A DNA stretch of 64,000 nt, taken from assembly GCF_000428725.1 (NCBI RefSeq), contig NZ_AUAM01000010.1, positions 62,001 through 126,000 on the forward strand, in the 5' to 3' direction. The DNA is from Psychromonas aquimarina ATCC BAA-1526 (GTDB lineage Bacteria > Pseudomonadota > Gammaproteobacteria > Enterobacterales > Psychromonadaceae). Shown piece by piece: positions 56,562 through 64,000 of this stretch (position 1 is its first letter; every line of letters starts with the position of its first letter). The notes under the pieces are model-generated. The model made no database searches. It worked only from the letters and a program-made list of their open reading frames with translations, and was not told where the DNA came from. Both the position numbers and the translations under genes were made by a program.

Positions 56562-57146
56562 TTACGATCTTATTAGTTTGTTTTTCCTAGACCAAAACAG
56601 CATAGCTAACGACAAAATTAATAAACCAACAGTATTCGCCTCTGGTACATCGCTTACTGTGCCTCTAATAACAATATTTCTAAGACCCCAGCCCTCATCA
56701 TGTAAGCCCTGCATGACACCGTAATCAAACAGATAGCTGTTATTACCTGATAACAGGTTATGGTTAACAGCAAACTGGGTTAAGCCGCCTCGAAATAAAC
56801 CGTAAGATACTGTCGAAACTACAGTTACACCAGGATCTTGAAAAATAATATTAGTAGCGCCGCCGCCGCCCATATTAAAAGAGCCTGTAAACAGATTACT
56901 GCCGTTTATATCTAATCTAAAAATGTCCTGGTAACCATTCGCACCATCCACACTTTTATAACCAAGTAGATCAAATGTTAATACTGCGCTTCCAGCTCCG
57001 GGAGAAACGACATTTTCAAGCACTGAACCGCCATTTAACGGCCCTAACGTATCTGCAGGTGTCGCCACAAACGGAATTGCAGATGCAGTCATTGCCGTTA
57101 AAGCTAAGCAGGCAGCCGCAATCATAGTAGAAAAAGTTTTCAACAT
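56562..57146 (-). CDS. PEP-CTERM sorting-signal protein
   Basis: A 194-residue exported protein: signal peptide (MLKTFSTMIAAACLALTAMTASA), a Gly/Asn-rich beta domain, and a C-terminal sorting tail with VPEANTVGLL, a hydrophobic helix and SRKNK. This VPEA-helix-basic pattern is the PEP-CTERM signal processed by exosortase, usually in exopolysaccharide-producing bacteria. No exosortase is in the window. Function of the body is unknown. It stands alone. Confidence 0.85.
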   Translation of the reverse strand: MLKTFSTMIAAACLALTAMTASAIPFVATPADTLGPLNGGSVLENVVSPGAGSAVLTFDLLGYKSVDGANGYQDIFRLDINGSNLFTGSFNMGGGGATNIIFQDPGVTVVSTVSYGLFRGGLTQFAVNHNLLSGNNSYLFDYGVMQGLHDEGWGLRNIVIRGTVSDVPEANTVGLLILSLAMLFWSRKNKLIRS

Positions 57147-57517
57147 AGTTACACTCCTTTCTCTGACAAATTAACGAAAGTGTTGCAGCAATTTTATTAT
57201 TGCAGTTAATAACCTTGCATTTACTATGCCTTTGTTGAATAGCTTTAATTATCAACCAGATACATTGAGGCGTTTTAAGAACAAGATTAACAGTGTAAAT
57301 CATATCGACACATATTCCCGTAAACTGCGGTTATTTAACCTTTTACACGGAACCTGTCTATTACTAAAAATGCTGAAAGTATTGACTGCCCTCTTTATCA
57401 GATGAATGGATAAAAGGACGGATGAATTACTATGTAAACACTCACCGAGGAAATTGATTTGAAGTGCATAGGATTCTGCTCAAATTTAACTAACAGTCAC
57501 CATTACAAAATAAGTAA
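57147..57517. other. Intergenic region between PEP-CTERM and phosphatase genes
   Basis: AT-rich; no gene found. It should contain the promoter of the PEP-CTERM gene. Confidence 0.4.
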
Positions 57518-57543
57518 CAGTCAGCTCAGGTTTGAGCTGACTG
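57518..57543 (-). terminator. Terminator of the alkaline phosphatase gene
   Basis: CAGTCAGCTCA and TGAGCTGACTG form an 11-bp stem; T-rich flank follows on the minus strand. Confidence 0.72.
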
Positions 57544-57557
57544 ATAAACTCCTGAGT

Positions 57558-59789
57558 TTATTGTGCGTCTAGAGCACCGCGCATAACATTATAAACAGCG
57601 GTATTGTCTACCGTACGTCCCACAAAGACATGAGAATTAAGCCCCCAGGAAGCAATCGGCACATCAACGTTGGTATGGCTTCCCCATAACCAGCTGACTT
57701 CAGGTACTTTGCCCACTCCATTGGTCTTTTCAAGACGTAAACCTCCGGTTTCATGGTCAGCAGTAACAATAAGCATCGAATCACTGCGCATCTCAGACCA
57801 GACAGCCATTTCTTCAACCGTTTTGTCAAACGCGATGGTTTCATGAATCATGCGCTCTTCATCGTTAACATGAGAAGCAAAGTCAATTTGTGAGCCTTCT
57901 ATCATCAATACAAAACCATTAGGATTTTTCGACAAGATTTCTACCGCGGCGGCCGCCATTTCATTAAGCTGCGGAATATCCTGCTCTTCATAACTTTTCT
58001 GCTCATCTAACGGTAATACATAAGGGATCTCATCTTCGCCGAAAATACCGGCAAATAAAATTTCAGCATTTTCATCAGTCTCAGGCAGTGCCGCTAACGC
58101 CGGAATTAAGTCCGTTTTGCTCTTAACCACGGTGTAACCTGCTTTGCCGGCTTCGGCACTGACTATATCGACGCCGTCCACCAGCTTGCTGCCGCATAAG
58201 GTGACGTTTGGTTTTACTTTACCGTACATGCTTTCAGACAGAGTCACAAAGTCATTTCGGTTTGGACCGTGCGAAGCAAAGGCAGCCGGGGTAGCATGGA
58301 CACAATGTGACGTTGCCACCACACCAACGGATTTACCTAAGCTTTGCGCATATTCCAGTATGGTCTGCAGATCAGAACCGTCACCCGGAATTGCCTGAGA
58401 AATAGTACCAGAAACCGCCTTGCGCCCGGTTGCCATAGCCGATGCAGCGGCTGCTGAATCGGTGTAATAGTTGGCTCCTAACTCAGGTAGATTTTCATAG
58501 CCTAATGTATCGGCACTAGCGGTTTTAATATCACCGCGGTGTCTGCCTGACTCAAGAAATAATGCTTCGCCCTTATATGCCCGGGTGACATCAAGCTGCG
58601 CATAACCCATACCGTCACCAATCATCATTACGATGTTATCGGCTTTTTCCAGCTCAATCACATCTACATCATGGCTAGCAGTAGATTCTGAAGAGAGATC
58701 TTTATTGATAGTCAGGGTGGCAGTGTAACGGCCTAACGCATCAGCAGCCGCGATTTGACGTTTAGTAACAGGAGTTTGAGTTAAATCGTCGTTAAGCGTT
58801 ACATTCATATTACCTTTGGCCGCCCAGCTGTAATCTCCGGCATAAGCACTGCCGTCAGCCGTTAAGCTGACTGCAGCATTAATACCCGTAATAGTGTCAT
58901 GACCTGCAACTGCTTTTACTTTTGCTATAGACAGCGGCACAGCCAGTTGACCGTCACCTAGTGCAGACAAAGAAAATACATAAGTACCCGCTTCGACCTG
59001 AGCTGACATTTTACCGCCCGGATAAGTAGTAAGAGATGATTCTCCTTCGATTAAAGTGACTGGCTGATTATCTAAAGAACCGTAAACCAGCGGCTCAGTA
59101 ATACCTTGATGCACATTAAAACTAATAGTTCCCGCTTCAGCAAAGCTCATCTGCACTTCATACTTACCTGCACCAGCGTATGAAAACACACTGCTCTCTG
59201 AAGCAGTCCAGTCATTGAAAGTACCGACCAGGTACATCGGCTCAGTCAGATTGTCGGCATCGCTGTCAGTGATATTTTGAATCAGCAGTAAAGGGTTATT
59301 AATACCTGCAGACGCATCTAAGGTATAACGATATACCTGGTCTTCATCACTGGCGACGGTGATATCCATGTTTTTATTACTAAAATCATCATATTTACGC
59401 TGTAACGTCATCGCTGAATCAAATATGACCTCGGCATCAGCATCTTCACTAACGGCTAAATCTCGTTCTTCACTCCAGCCCGGATCTGATATCTTAAATG
59501 AGTAAGAGCCCGGCTGCATAGCAAACAAAGCAATATATTCACCTTCACCTTGATAGTGTAACTGTGCTTCCGGACGAGCTGACCAGCTGTTCATTGAACC
59601 TTTAATATACAAACGGCAGTCTTTAGAAGCGTCTACAGCCAGCTCTTCATCTGTACACTTGTACGGGCCTAAATCAATACTATCCGCAATGGGCGGAGTA
59701 ACATATTCGGTATTGTCCACTGAACAACCAGTAAGCAGCGAAACAATCCCCACAGTCGATAATACTTTAATAACATTTCTAACCTGCAT
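57558..59789 (-). CDS. Alkaline phosphatase lipoprotein with carbohydrate-binding-like domains
   Basis: A 743-residue lipoprotein (lipobox SLLTGCS). Residues about 50-250 hold two repeated modules, SMNSWSARPEAQLHYQGEGE and GTFNDWTASESSVFSYAGAG, each ending in a PGSYSF- or AGTISF-type strand, like CBM48/glycogen-binding folds. After a bacterial Ig-like region, the C-terminal 400 residues are a PhoA-type phosphatase: MIGDGMGYAQL, the nucleophile region YYTDSAAAASAMATG, and VTADHETGG. It likely releases phosphate outside the cell or at the outer membrane; the modules may tether it to polysaccharide. No pho box was identified. Confidence 0.88.
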   Translation of the reverse strand: MQVRNVIKVLSTVGIVSLLTGCSVDNTEYVTPPIADSIDLGPYKCTDEELAVDASKDCRLYIKGSMNSWSARPEAQLHYQGEGEYIALFAMQPGSYSFKISDPGWSEERDLAVSEDADAEVIFDSAMTLQRKYDDFSNKNMDITVASDEDQVYRYTLDASAGINNPLLLIQNITDSDADNLTEPMYLVGTFNDWTASESSVFSYAGAGKYEVQMSFAEAGTISFNVHQGITEPLVYGSLDNQPVTLIEGESSLTTYPGGKMSAQVEAGTYVFSLSALGDGQLAVPLSIAKVKAVAGHDTITGINAAVSLTADGSAYAGDYSWAAKGNMNVTLNDDLTQTPVTKRQIAAADALGRYTATLTINKDLSSESTASHDVDVIELEKADNIVMMIGDGMGYAQLDVTRAYKGEALFLESGRHRGDIKTASADTLGYENLPELGANYYTDSAAAASAMATGRKAVSGTISQAIPGDGSDLQTILEYAQSLGKSVGVVATSHCVHATPAAFASHGPNRNDFVTLSESMYGKVKPNVTLCGSKLVDGVDIVSAEAGKAGYTVVKSKTDLIPALAALPETDENAEILFAGIFGEDEIPYVLPLDEQKSYEEQDIPQLNEMAAAAVEILSKNPNGFVLMIEGSQIDFASHVNDEERMIHETIAFDKTVEEMAVWSEMRSDSMLIVTADHETGGLRLEKTNGVGKVPEVSWLWGSHTNVDVPIASWGLNSHVFVGRTVDNTAVYNVMRGALDAQ

Positions 59790-60244
59790 TTCATTTCCTT
59801 AATAAATTAATTCTTAAATATGCTTAAATTCAAACAAACAAGTACATACTTTGAACCGCTAAAAAAGGTCAATGGAATAGACGAAAATCATTTTTTCTTA
59901 GATAAGAAACACAGCAATATAAACGTACAAATAATTGACCTGTGAACAGCATATCAGATAAACATAGTGAATAAAGTTGTCATCTCTCGGAATAAACAAG
60001 ATAAACAAAACAATATAACACAACAAGCAACCAGTTGATTTTTATGAGATTCCAACCAAATCACAGGATAATTGCAAGGTCGTAAAAATCTGTTTTATTA
60101 TCTGTATTCACAAAGAAACAGTATTGACTTTTTGTTCATCACAAGGTGTATCTATTAATAACAGCTCCGCATTTTGCATCTATCATTAAAATCAAAAGGC
60201 ACTTAAAACGACTGATACAGCAAATTGAATGATAACGGGTATAA
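59790..60244. other. Intergenic region with a lone repeat end
   Basis: AT-rich with no gene. TTGAATGATAACGGGTATA at 60225-60243 is the terminal repeat of the 262-bp element family, without its other end. Confidence 0.5.
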
Positions 60245-60367
60245 GAACTATTTCAGCAGCAGGCAGAACAGGAAAAATACAAAGTTGAGCGTTTAAGCAG
60301 TCGGGTAAATATTCAGGGAAAACATGCAGCAGCAGTTTCTAGAACAGCTAATATTGATGATATTTAG
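60245..60367 (+). pseudogene. C-terminal fragment of an unidentified gene
   Basis: Forty in-frame codons, ELFQQQAEQEKYKVERLSSR then GKHAAAVSRTANIDDI and a TAG, have coding character and no start. They begin exactly at the lone repeat end, so the gene was probably cut by that element. I cannot name the parent. Confidence 0.5.
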
Positions 60368-60515
60368 CTGATAATCTTTCAATATAGCCCACACCATCAT
60401 AACGGAACATTATCATTTTAATAACCATTGATAATTTCTTGTGATACACAATAATCCCTATACTCACTCCATCAAAACAAGTTACCAGTATATTATTTTA
60501 AATTTGGAGAAAATT

Positions 60516-61001
60516 ATGAAAATGAATCATGTGGGTATTATGGTGGGCGATATGGATAAAGCTGTCGAGTTTTACACCAATGCGCTTGGTCTTAAAGTCG
60601 TGATGGGCTGCACCAAAGTCAAAGAGGAGCGTGAGACTGCTATCGGAAGAATGTGTGTCGCAGTCTTTGGTGAAGGGTTTAAAGGTTTTAATATTGCACA
60701 CCTGGTAACAACGGATGGTATTGGTGTTGAGCTGTTTGAAATGAAAGAGCACCAGGAGCGCCATGAAGTTGATTTTTCTAAAATCGGTATTTTTCATTTT
60801 TGCCTGCAAACGGATAATTTTGATGATGTTATTGAAAAGACAGAGAAATTCGGCGGTAAAGTGAGAATGGATATCATGCAGTATCATCCTGAAGATGATA
60901 ACAAACCTGCAAAAATGGTTTACCTGGAAGACCCGTTTGGAAACTTATTTGAGCTTTACTCACACACCTATGAAGAGACTTATTCTTCTGAGTATGAGTA
61001 G
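60516..61001 (+). CDS. VOC-superfamily (glyoxalase/dioxygenase fold) protein
   Basis: A 161-residue VOC protein from ATG 60516, with GGAG six bases upstream; the frame extends 25 codons further without sense. Two beta-alpha-beta-beta-beta modules: MNHVGIMVGDMDKAVEFYT with the first metal His, and FHFCLQTDNFDDVIEK, ending in YLEDPFGNLFELYSH with a metal Glu. Metal-dependent lyase, isomerase or dioxygenase are all possible; the substrate cannot be told. Monocistronic, terminator follows. Confidence 0.85.
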   Translation: MKMNHVGIMVGDMDKAVEFYTNALGLKVVMGCTKVKEERETAIGRMCVAVFGEGFKGFNIAHLVTTDGIGVELFEMKEHQERHEVDFSKIGIFHFCLQTDNFDDVIEKTEKFGGKVRMDIMQYHPEDDNKPAKMVYLEDPFGNLFELYSHTYEETYSSEYE

Positions 61002-61017
61002 ATTACAAGAAAAGAAT

Positions 61018-61046
61018 AAAGGGCCGGCAGCTCTACCAGCCCTTTT
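61018..61046. terminator. Terminator between VOC and pbpC genes
   Basis: AAAGGGC and GCCCTTT-type arms with T-run; shared by convergent genes. Confidence 0.85.
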
Positions 61047-61101
61047 TAAAACTTAATTTATCTACACGCTGTCTTCCCTGATTTCGTCAGTGCTCATATT
61101 A

Positions 61102-63441
61102 TTAAGGCAGCGCGTTGTCTTCAGGTTCAACGACAAAATTGACCTGATCTCCCTGCCCGCTCTGATCAACCACGCTCAACTGATGGTATCCCGGCGGAGG
61201 AACCGGCAGACTAATTTTATTCGCTTGTGCCGTTAATAACGTTCCATTTAAGAACCAGTACCAGTCCGGCTGTCCACCCACCGCTTCTGCTCGTAATATG
61301 GGCCGATTCCCAGTTGCCGCATGCAGCTTGATACGCTGGCCTTTTTCAATACCCTGAATTTTAACGCCCGCCGTAGGTAATAAAGCACCAGCCTTATGAC
61401 AACGGGGATCTAATTCAGGAATGCGCTGATAGCTTTGCCATGACGGATTAATCCTATTCTGCAGCGGTGTCGGCCAGCGTGGGAATAAAATAGTGCTGGT
61501 CTTTTCCACACAGCCTAAATCAACTCTCAAGCCTGAGTCATTAGCCACCTTTACCGCAAGCCAAGGCTTAGCATCCTGCTCACTGTTTTCCTTTGTATGC
61601 ATTAACGTCAACGGTGTTTTACCATTAATAGTCCAGGCTGTTGATTTACTGTCACACAATTCAGGCTTACTTATATCTGCCGTTCCTGTAGGCCAGCAAA
61701 TATCAACAGCCTTAACCTTATCCGGCCGAGTATGAATAAATCGGCTTTCATTCGTCTGCGGTAAACGTTCCGCCAAAGCACGTAATAAAGGAACTGCCGT
61801 CTGCGCACCATAATGGCCGCTCATGGTCGCGTTATCAGGCATACCAACCCATACACCTATTGTATACTGCCCGGTTACAGCCAGTGCCCAGGCATCACGA
61901 TAAGCTGAGCTTGTACCAGTTTTCAAGGCTAAAGGCCGATCAGAACGAGTACGGTCTGCCTGCAGTAATATATCCCGCACTATCCATGCGGCTTCCTCAC
62001 TCAATAAGGGCTTAGATTCAGGGATACTGTCCTGCCGAATAAATTTGGGCGAAATAACTCTACCGTGATTAGCTAGAGATGAATACAGAGATACCAGCTG
62101 CTGCAGGCGAATACCTGCTCCGCCTAATGCCAGTGCCAGGGTTGGCTTTGCTCCCGCAGGTAAAACTAATTCCGCTCCGGAAGACTGCAGCCCCGCATAA
62201 AAAGCGCGAGCTGTGATTTGTTCTAATAACTGTACAGCAGGAATATTGAGTGACTTCTGCAATGCTTGACTCGCACTGACTGCGCCGCTGAAGCCCACAT
62301 CAAAATTACTAGGGCGGTAATCAGAAAATACAAGAGGCACATCCATTAATAAACTTTCACTGTGAATAATGCCCAGATCCAGTGCCATAGCATAAATAAA
62401 AGGTTTCAACGCAGATCCTGGAGAACGCAGGGCTGTGACCATATCAATATAACCGTAGCGGCTCGCATCCAAAAAATCCGCAGAACCTACGTAAGCATTA
62501 ATTTCACCGCTGCCGTGTTTCATAACCATCATAGAAATTGATGCTCCCGCAGGTAAGAAGCCGCGGTTATCACGTGCTAACTGCTCAGCAGCCAGCTGCA
62601 GATCACGATGGATATAGGTACTTATTCGAGCAGTATTTTTATAAGTATTAACTAAACGTCTGGATAATAAGGGTGCCGATAAAGGTGCAGGTTTGATACG
62701 AATACTCAAATCTTCCATCAAAGCCCGCTCTAATTCTTGTTGAGACAGCACGCCGAATCTGTTCATACGCTGCAGCACTTTATTTCGCTGCTGCATCGCC
62801 CGCTGCGGATGACGATCTGCCCGGTAATAACTGGGTGCTTGAGGTAAACCCGCTAATAAAGCGGCCTGGGCATGAGTCAAGCTTTGAGCTGAATGACCAA
62901 AGTAATGCCGGCTAGCCGTTTCTACCCCTTCAATCGTTCCACCAAACGGAGCATGATTCAGATAATATTTTAGAATATCCTGCTTAGAAAAATGCCACTC
63001 TAACTGCAGTGCACGGCCAATCTGCAAAAATTTACCCAGCAGACCTTTATTCCCGCCGGTATGTTGAGGGTAGCGTAAACGAACAACCTGCATCGTTAAA
63101 GTAGAGCCGCCGGAAACAACCCTTCCGTTGAGCGCTAATTGATAACACGCTCGGAGCATGGCTAATGGATTTATACCAGGGTGCTGATAAAACCAGCGGT
63201 CTTCGTAAGCTAATAATGCCTGAATATAATATTCAGATACCTGCTGCTGTGATGTTGGATAACGCCATATGCCGCGTTCATCGGCAAAACGCCGTAATAC
63301 CTCGCCTTGACTGTCAACAACAATTTGTGCTCCTTTACGTGTCGACAAGTCCACGGGCCATATCCAGTCTGCCAGCACCAGTAATAAAAACAGTACCGGC
63401 AGAGCCAGAATAAATTTACGCAGCCGTTGAAATTTATGCAT
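61102..63441 (-). CDS. pbpC: Penicillin-binding protein 1C
   Basis: A 779-residue bifunctional peptidoglycan synthase. After an N-terminal membrane anchor (residues 12-30) comes the glycosyltransferase with EDRWFYQHPGINPLA and GGSTLTMQVVRL, then the transpeptidase with SALKPF, SLNIP and KTGTS, and the PBP1C-specific C-terminal BiPBP domain. Length equals the family norm. It follows the YfhM-type macroglobulin gene, the conserved pair thought to guard and repair the wall. Confidence 0.95.
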   Translation of the reverse strand: MHKFQRLRKFILALPVLFLLLVLADWIWPVDLSTRKGAQIVVDSQGEVLRRFADERGIWRYPTSQQQVSEYYIQALLAYEDRWFYQHPGINPLAMLRACYQLALNGRVVSGGSTLTMQVVRLRYPQHTGGNKGLLGKFLQIGRALQLEWHFSKQDILKYYLNHAPFGGTIEGVETASRHYFGHSAQSLTHAQAALLAGLPQAPSYYRADRHPQRAMQQRNKVLQRMNRFGVLSQQELERALMEDLSIRIKPAPLSAPLLSRRLVNTYKNTARISTYIHRDLQLAAEQLARDNRGFLPAGASISMMVMKHGSGEINAYVGSADFLDASRYGYIDMVTALRSPGSALKPFIYAMALDLGIIHSESLLMDVPLVFSDYRPSNFDVGFSGAVSASQALQKSLNIPAVQLLEQITARAFYAGLQSSGAELVLPAGAKPTLALALGGAGIRLQQLVSLYSSLANHGRVISPKFIRQDSIPESKPLLSEEAAWIVRDILLQADRTRSDRPLALKTGTSSAYRDAWALAVTGQYTIGVWVGMPDNATMSGHYGAQTAVPLLRALAERLPQTNESRFIHTRPDKVKAVDICWPTGTADISKPELCDSKSTAWTINGKTPLTLMHTKENSEQDAKPWLAVKVANDSGLRVDLGCVEKTSTILFPRWPTPLQNRINPSWQSYQRIPELDPRCHKAGALLPTAGVKIQGIEKGQRIKLHAATGNRPILRAEAVGGQPDWYWFLNGTLLTAQANKISLPVPPPGYHQLSVVDQSGQGDQVNFVVEPEDNALP

Positions 63442-63461
63442 TCAGCTTAATTTTTCCATAC

Positions 63462-64000
63462 TCAGGGAGTAATTATCAGTTTCTGCGATGATTGACCCAG
63501 TGCATGATAAAATGGACGGTACATATCTTCTGCATAAGGCGGCGGTACCTGGTATTCACCAGGTGTTACCGCCCGAGCCAGATAAAATAGGTGGCGGGGA
63601 CGGTACTCATCCAGACGTAATGCGGCAACAAAGCGATCATCTCGATATTCAAGGTGTTCAACCTGCTGACTCTGCTGCCAGTTACTAACAGACACGCCGT
63701 CAACATTTAATTTTGAGATATCGACACTCGCATCGGCTAAATTTTGATTTTCCAGTTCCAGTCCGGCCGGCAGTAAATCAACCACTAAAGCATCCGGTAA
63801 ATTACGCTCCGCCGATGCCGTTATCCGTACCACAATCAAATCACCACTGGCCAGTTGTTTCAGCTCCATAGGCTGCCCCTGCAGGTTGAAATAATCACGG
63901 CTGACATGTATTTTATTTCGATAAGGCGGCGGCAGGTTTTCGTGCTCCCCGATTAGTTCCAAAGAGGCATAAAGCGTTGTTTTTCCTGCATTGATACTTT
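63462..64000 (-). CDS. Bacterial alpha-2-macroglobulin (YfhM type), C-terminal end (partial)
   Basis: The frame is open through the window edge (…KTTLYASLELIGEHEN…) and ends at 63462, giving the last 179 residues of a much larger protein. ISKLNVDGVS, YRDDRFVAAL, FYLARAVTPGEYQVPP and AEDMYRP are characteristic of the macroglobulin receptor-binding end. The full protein traps proteases in the periplasm and travels with pbpC, as here, 20 bp upstream. Confidence 0.9.
   Translation of the reverse strand, partial: SINAGKTTLYASLELIGEHENLPPPYRNKIHVSRDYFNLQGQPMELKQLASGDLIVVRITASAERNLPDALVVDLLPAGLELENQNLADASVDISKLNVDGVSVSNWQQSQQVEHLEYRDDRFVAALRLDEYRPRHLFYLARAVTPGEYQVPPPYAEDMYRPFYHALGQSSQKLIITP

Noticed and set aside
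63462..63962. 166-residue complete gene at the window end
   Set aside because: The frame continues in-frame to base 64000, so the apparent ATG is internal to a larger macroglobulin gene.

Overview
The window is a chromosomal segment of a marine gammaproteobacterium, most likely Psychromonas or a close relative (Moritella, Shewanella and Vibrio are next best). The grounds are gene content and order: ptsI-crr, yffB-dapE, serB divergent from smp, sodB-grxD, rnt next to motY (sodium-driven polar flagellum), topB, fbp, deoA and pbpC beside a YfhM-type macroglobulin gene. DNA is AT-rich. No rRNA, CRISPR array or intact insertion sequence was seen.

Layout. 1-13.4 kb is housekeeping: PTS end, DapE, a DD-carboxypeptidase-like M15 peptidase, two PilZ proteins, SerB/Smp, SodB, GrxD, RNase T, MotY, an HNH protein and the RbgA-like GTPase. 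13.4-34.7 kb is an accessory island devoted to a ribosomal natural product of the TOMM class (thiazole/oxazole-modified microcin), or a signalling system built from the same parts. 35-50 kb returns to ordinary genes: TopB, a repeat-rich lipoprotein, two identical tRNA-Val, Fbp, a LysR regulator, DeoA, an ABC/FtsX/AttH-like operon, an ABC exporter and exported MsrA. 50.3-56.2 kb is a rearranged two-component region (RstAB-like) with duplicated and fossil pieces, a phage-Q-like zinc protein and a GlgX-like amylase. 56.5-64 kb has a PEP-CTERM protein, an alkaline phosphatase lipoprotein, a VOC protein, PbpC and the end of a macroglobulin gene.

The TOMM island holds two leader-binding/YcaO fusion cyclodehydratases, a lysine-2,3-aminomutase-like radical SAM protein between them, an asparagine-synthetase-like amidotransferase, a 130-residue nitrile-hydratase-type precursor, a second and much longer protein (about 407 aa) with the same C-terminal signature ending in PFTC, and two giant paralogous Ser/Thr kinase-cyclase-ATPase-TPR proteins that flank the precursor. 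At its edge lie an FHA (phosphothreonine reader) protein with a C-terminal helix-turn-helix-like part and a degenerate GGDEF protein. Inferred scheme: the kinases control activity, FHA reads it, YcaO enzymes cyclise Cys/Ser/Thr in the C-terminal core, and the radical SAM and amidotransferase proteins add further changes. No dehydrogenase, dedicated exporter, protease or immunity gene is visible in the island.

Two links run across regions. Direct repeats with 10-bp spacing that fit the RstA box occur upstream of the FHA and GGDEF genes and again downstream of the RstAB-like pair, so that pair may control the island. A 262-bp repeat with terminal inverted repeats occurs twice, once directly before the asparagine-synthetase-like gene.
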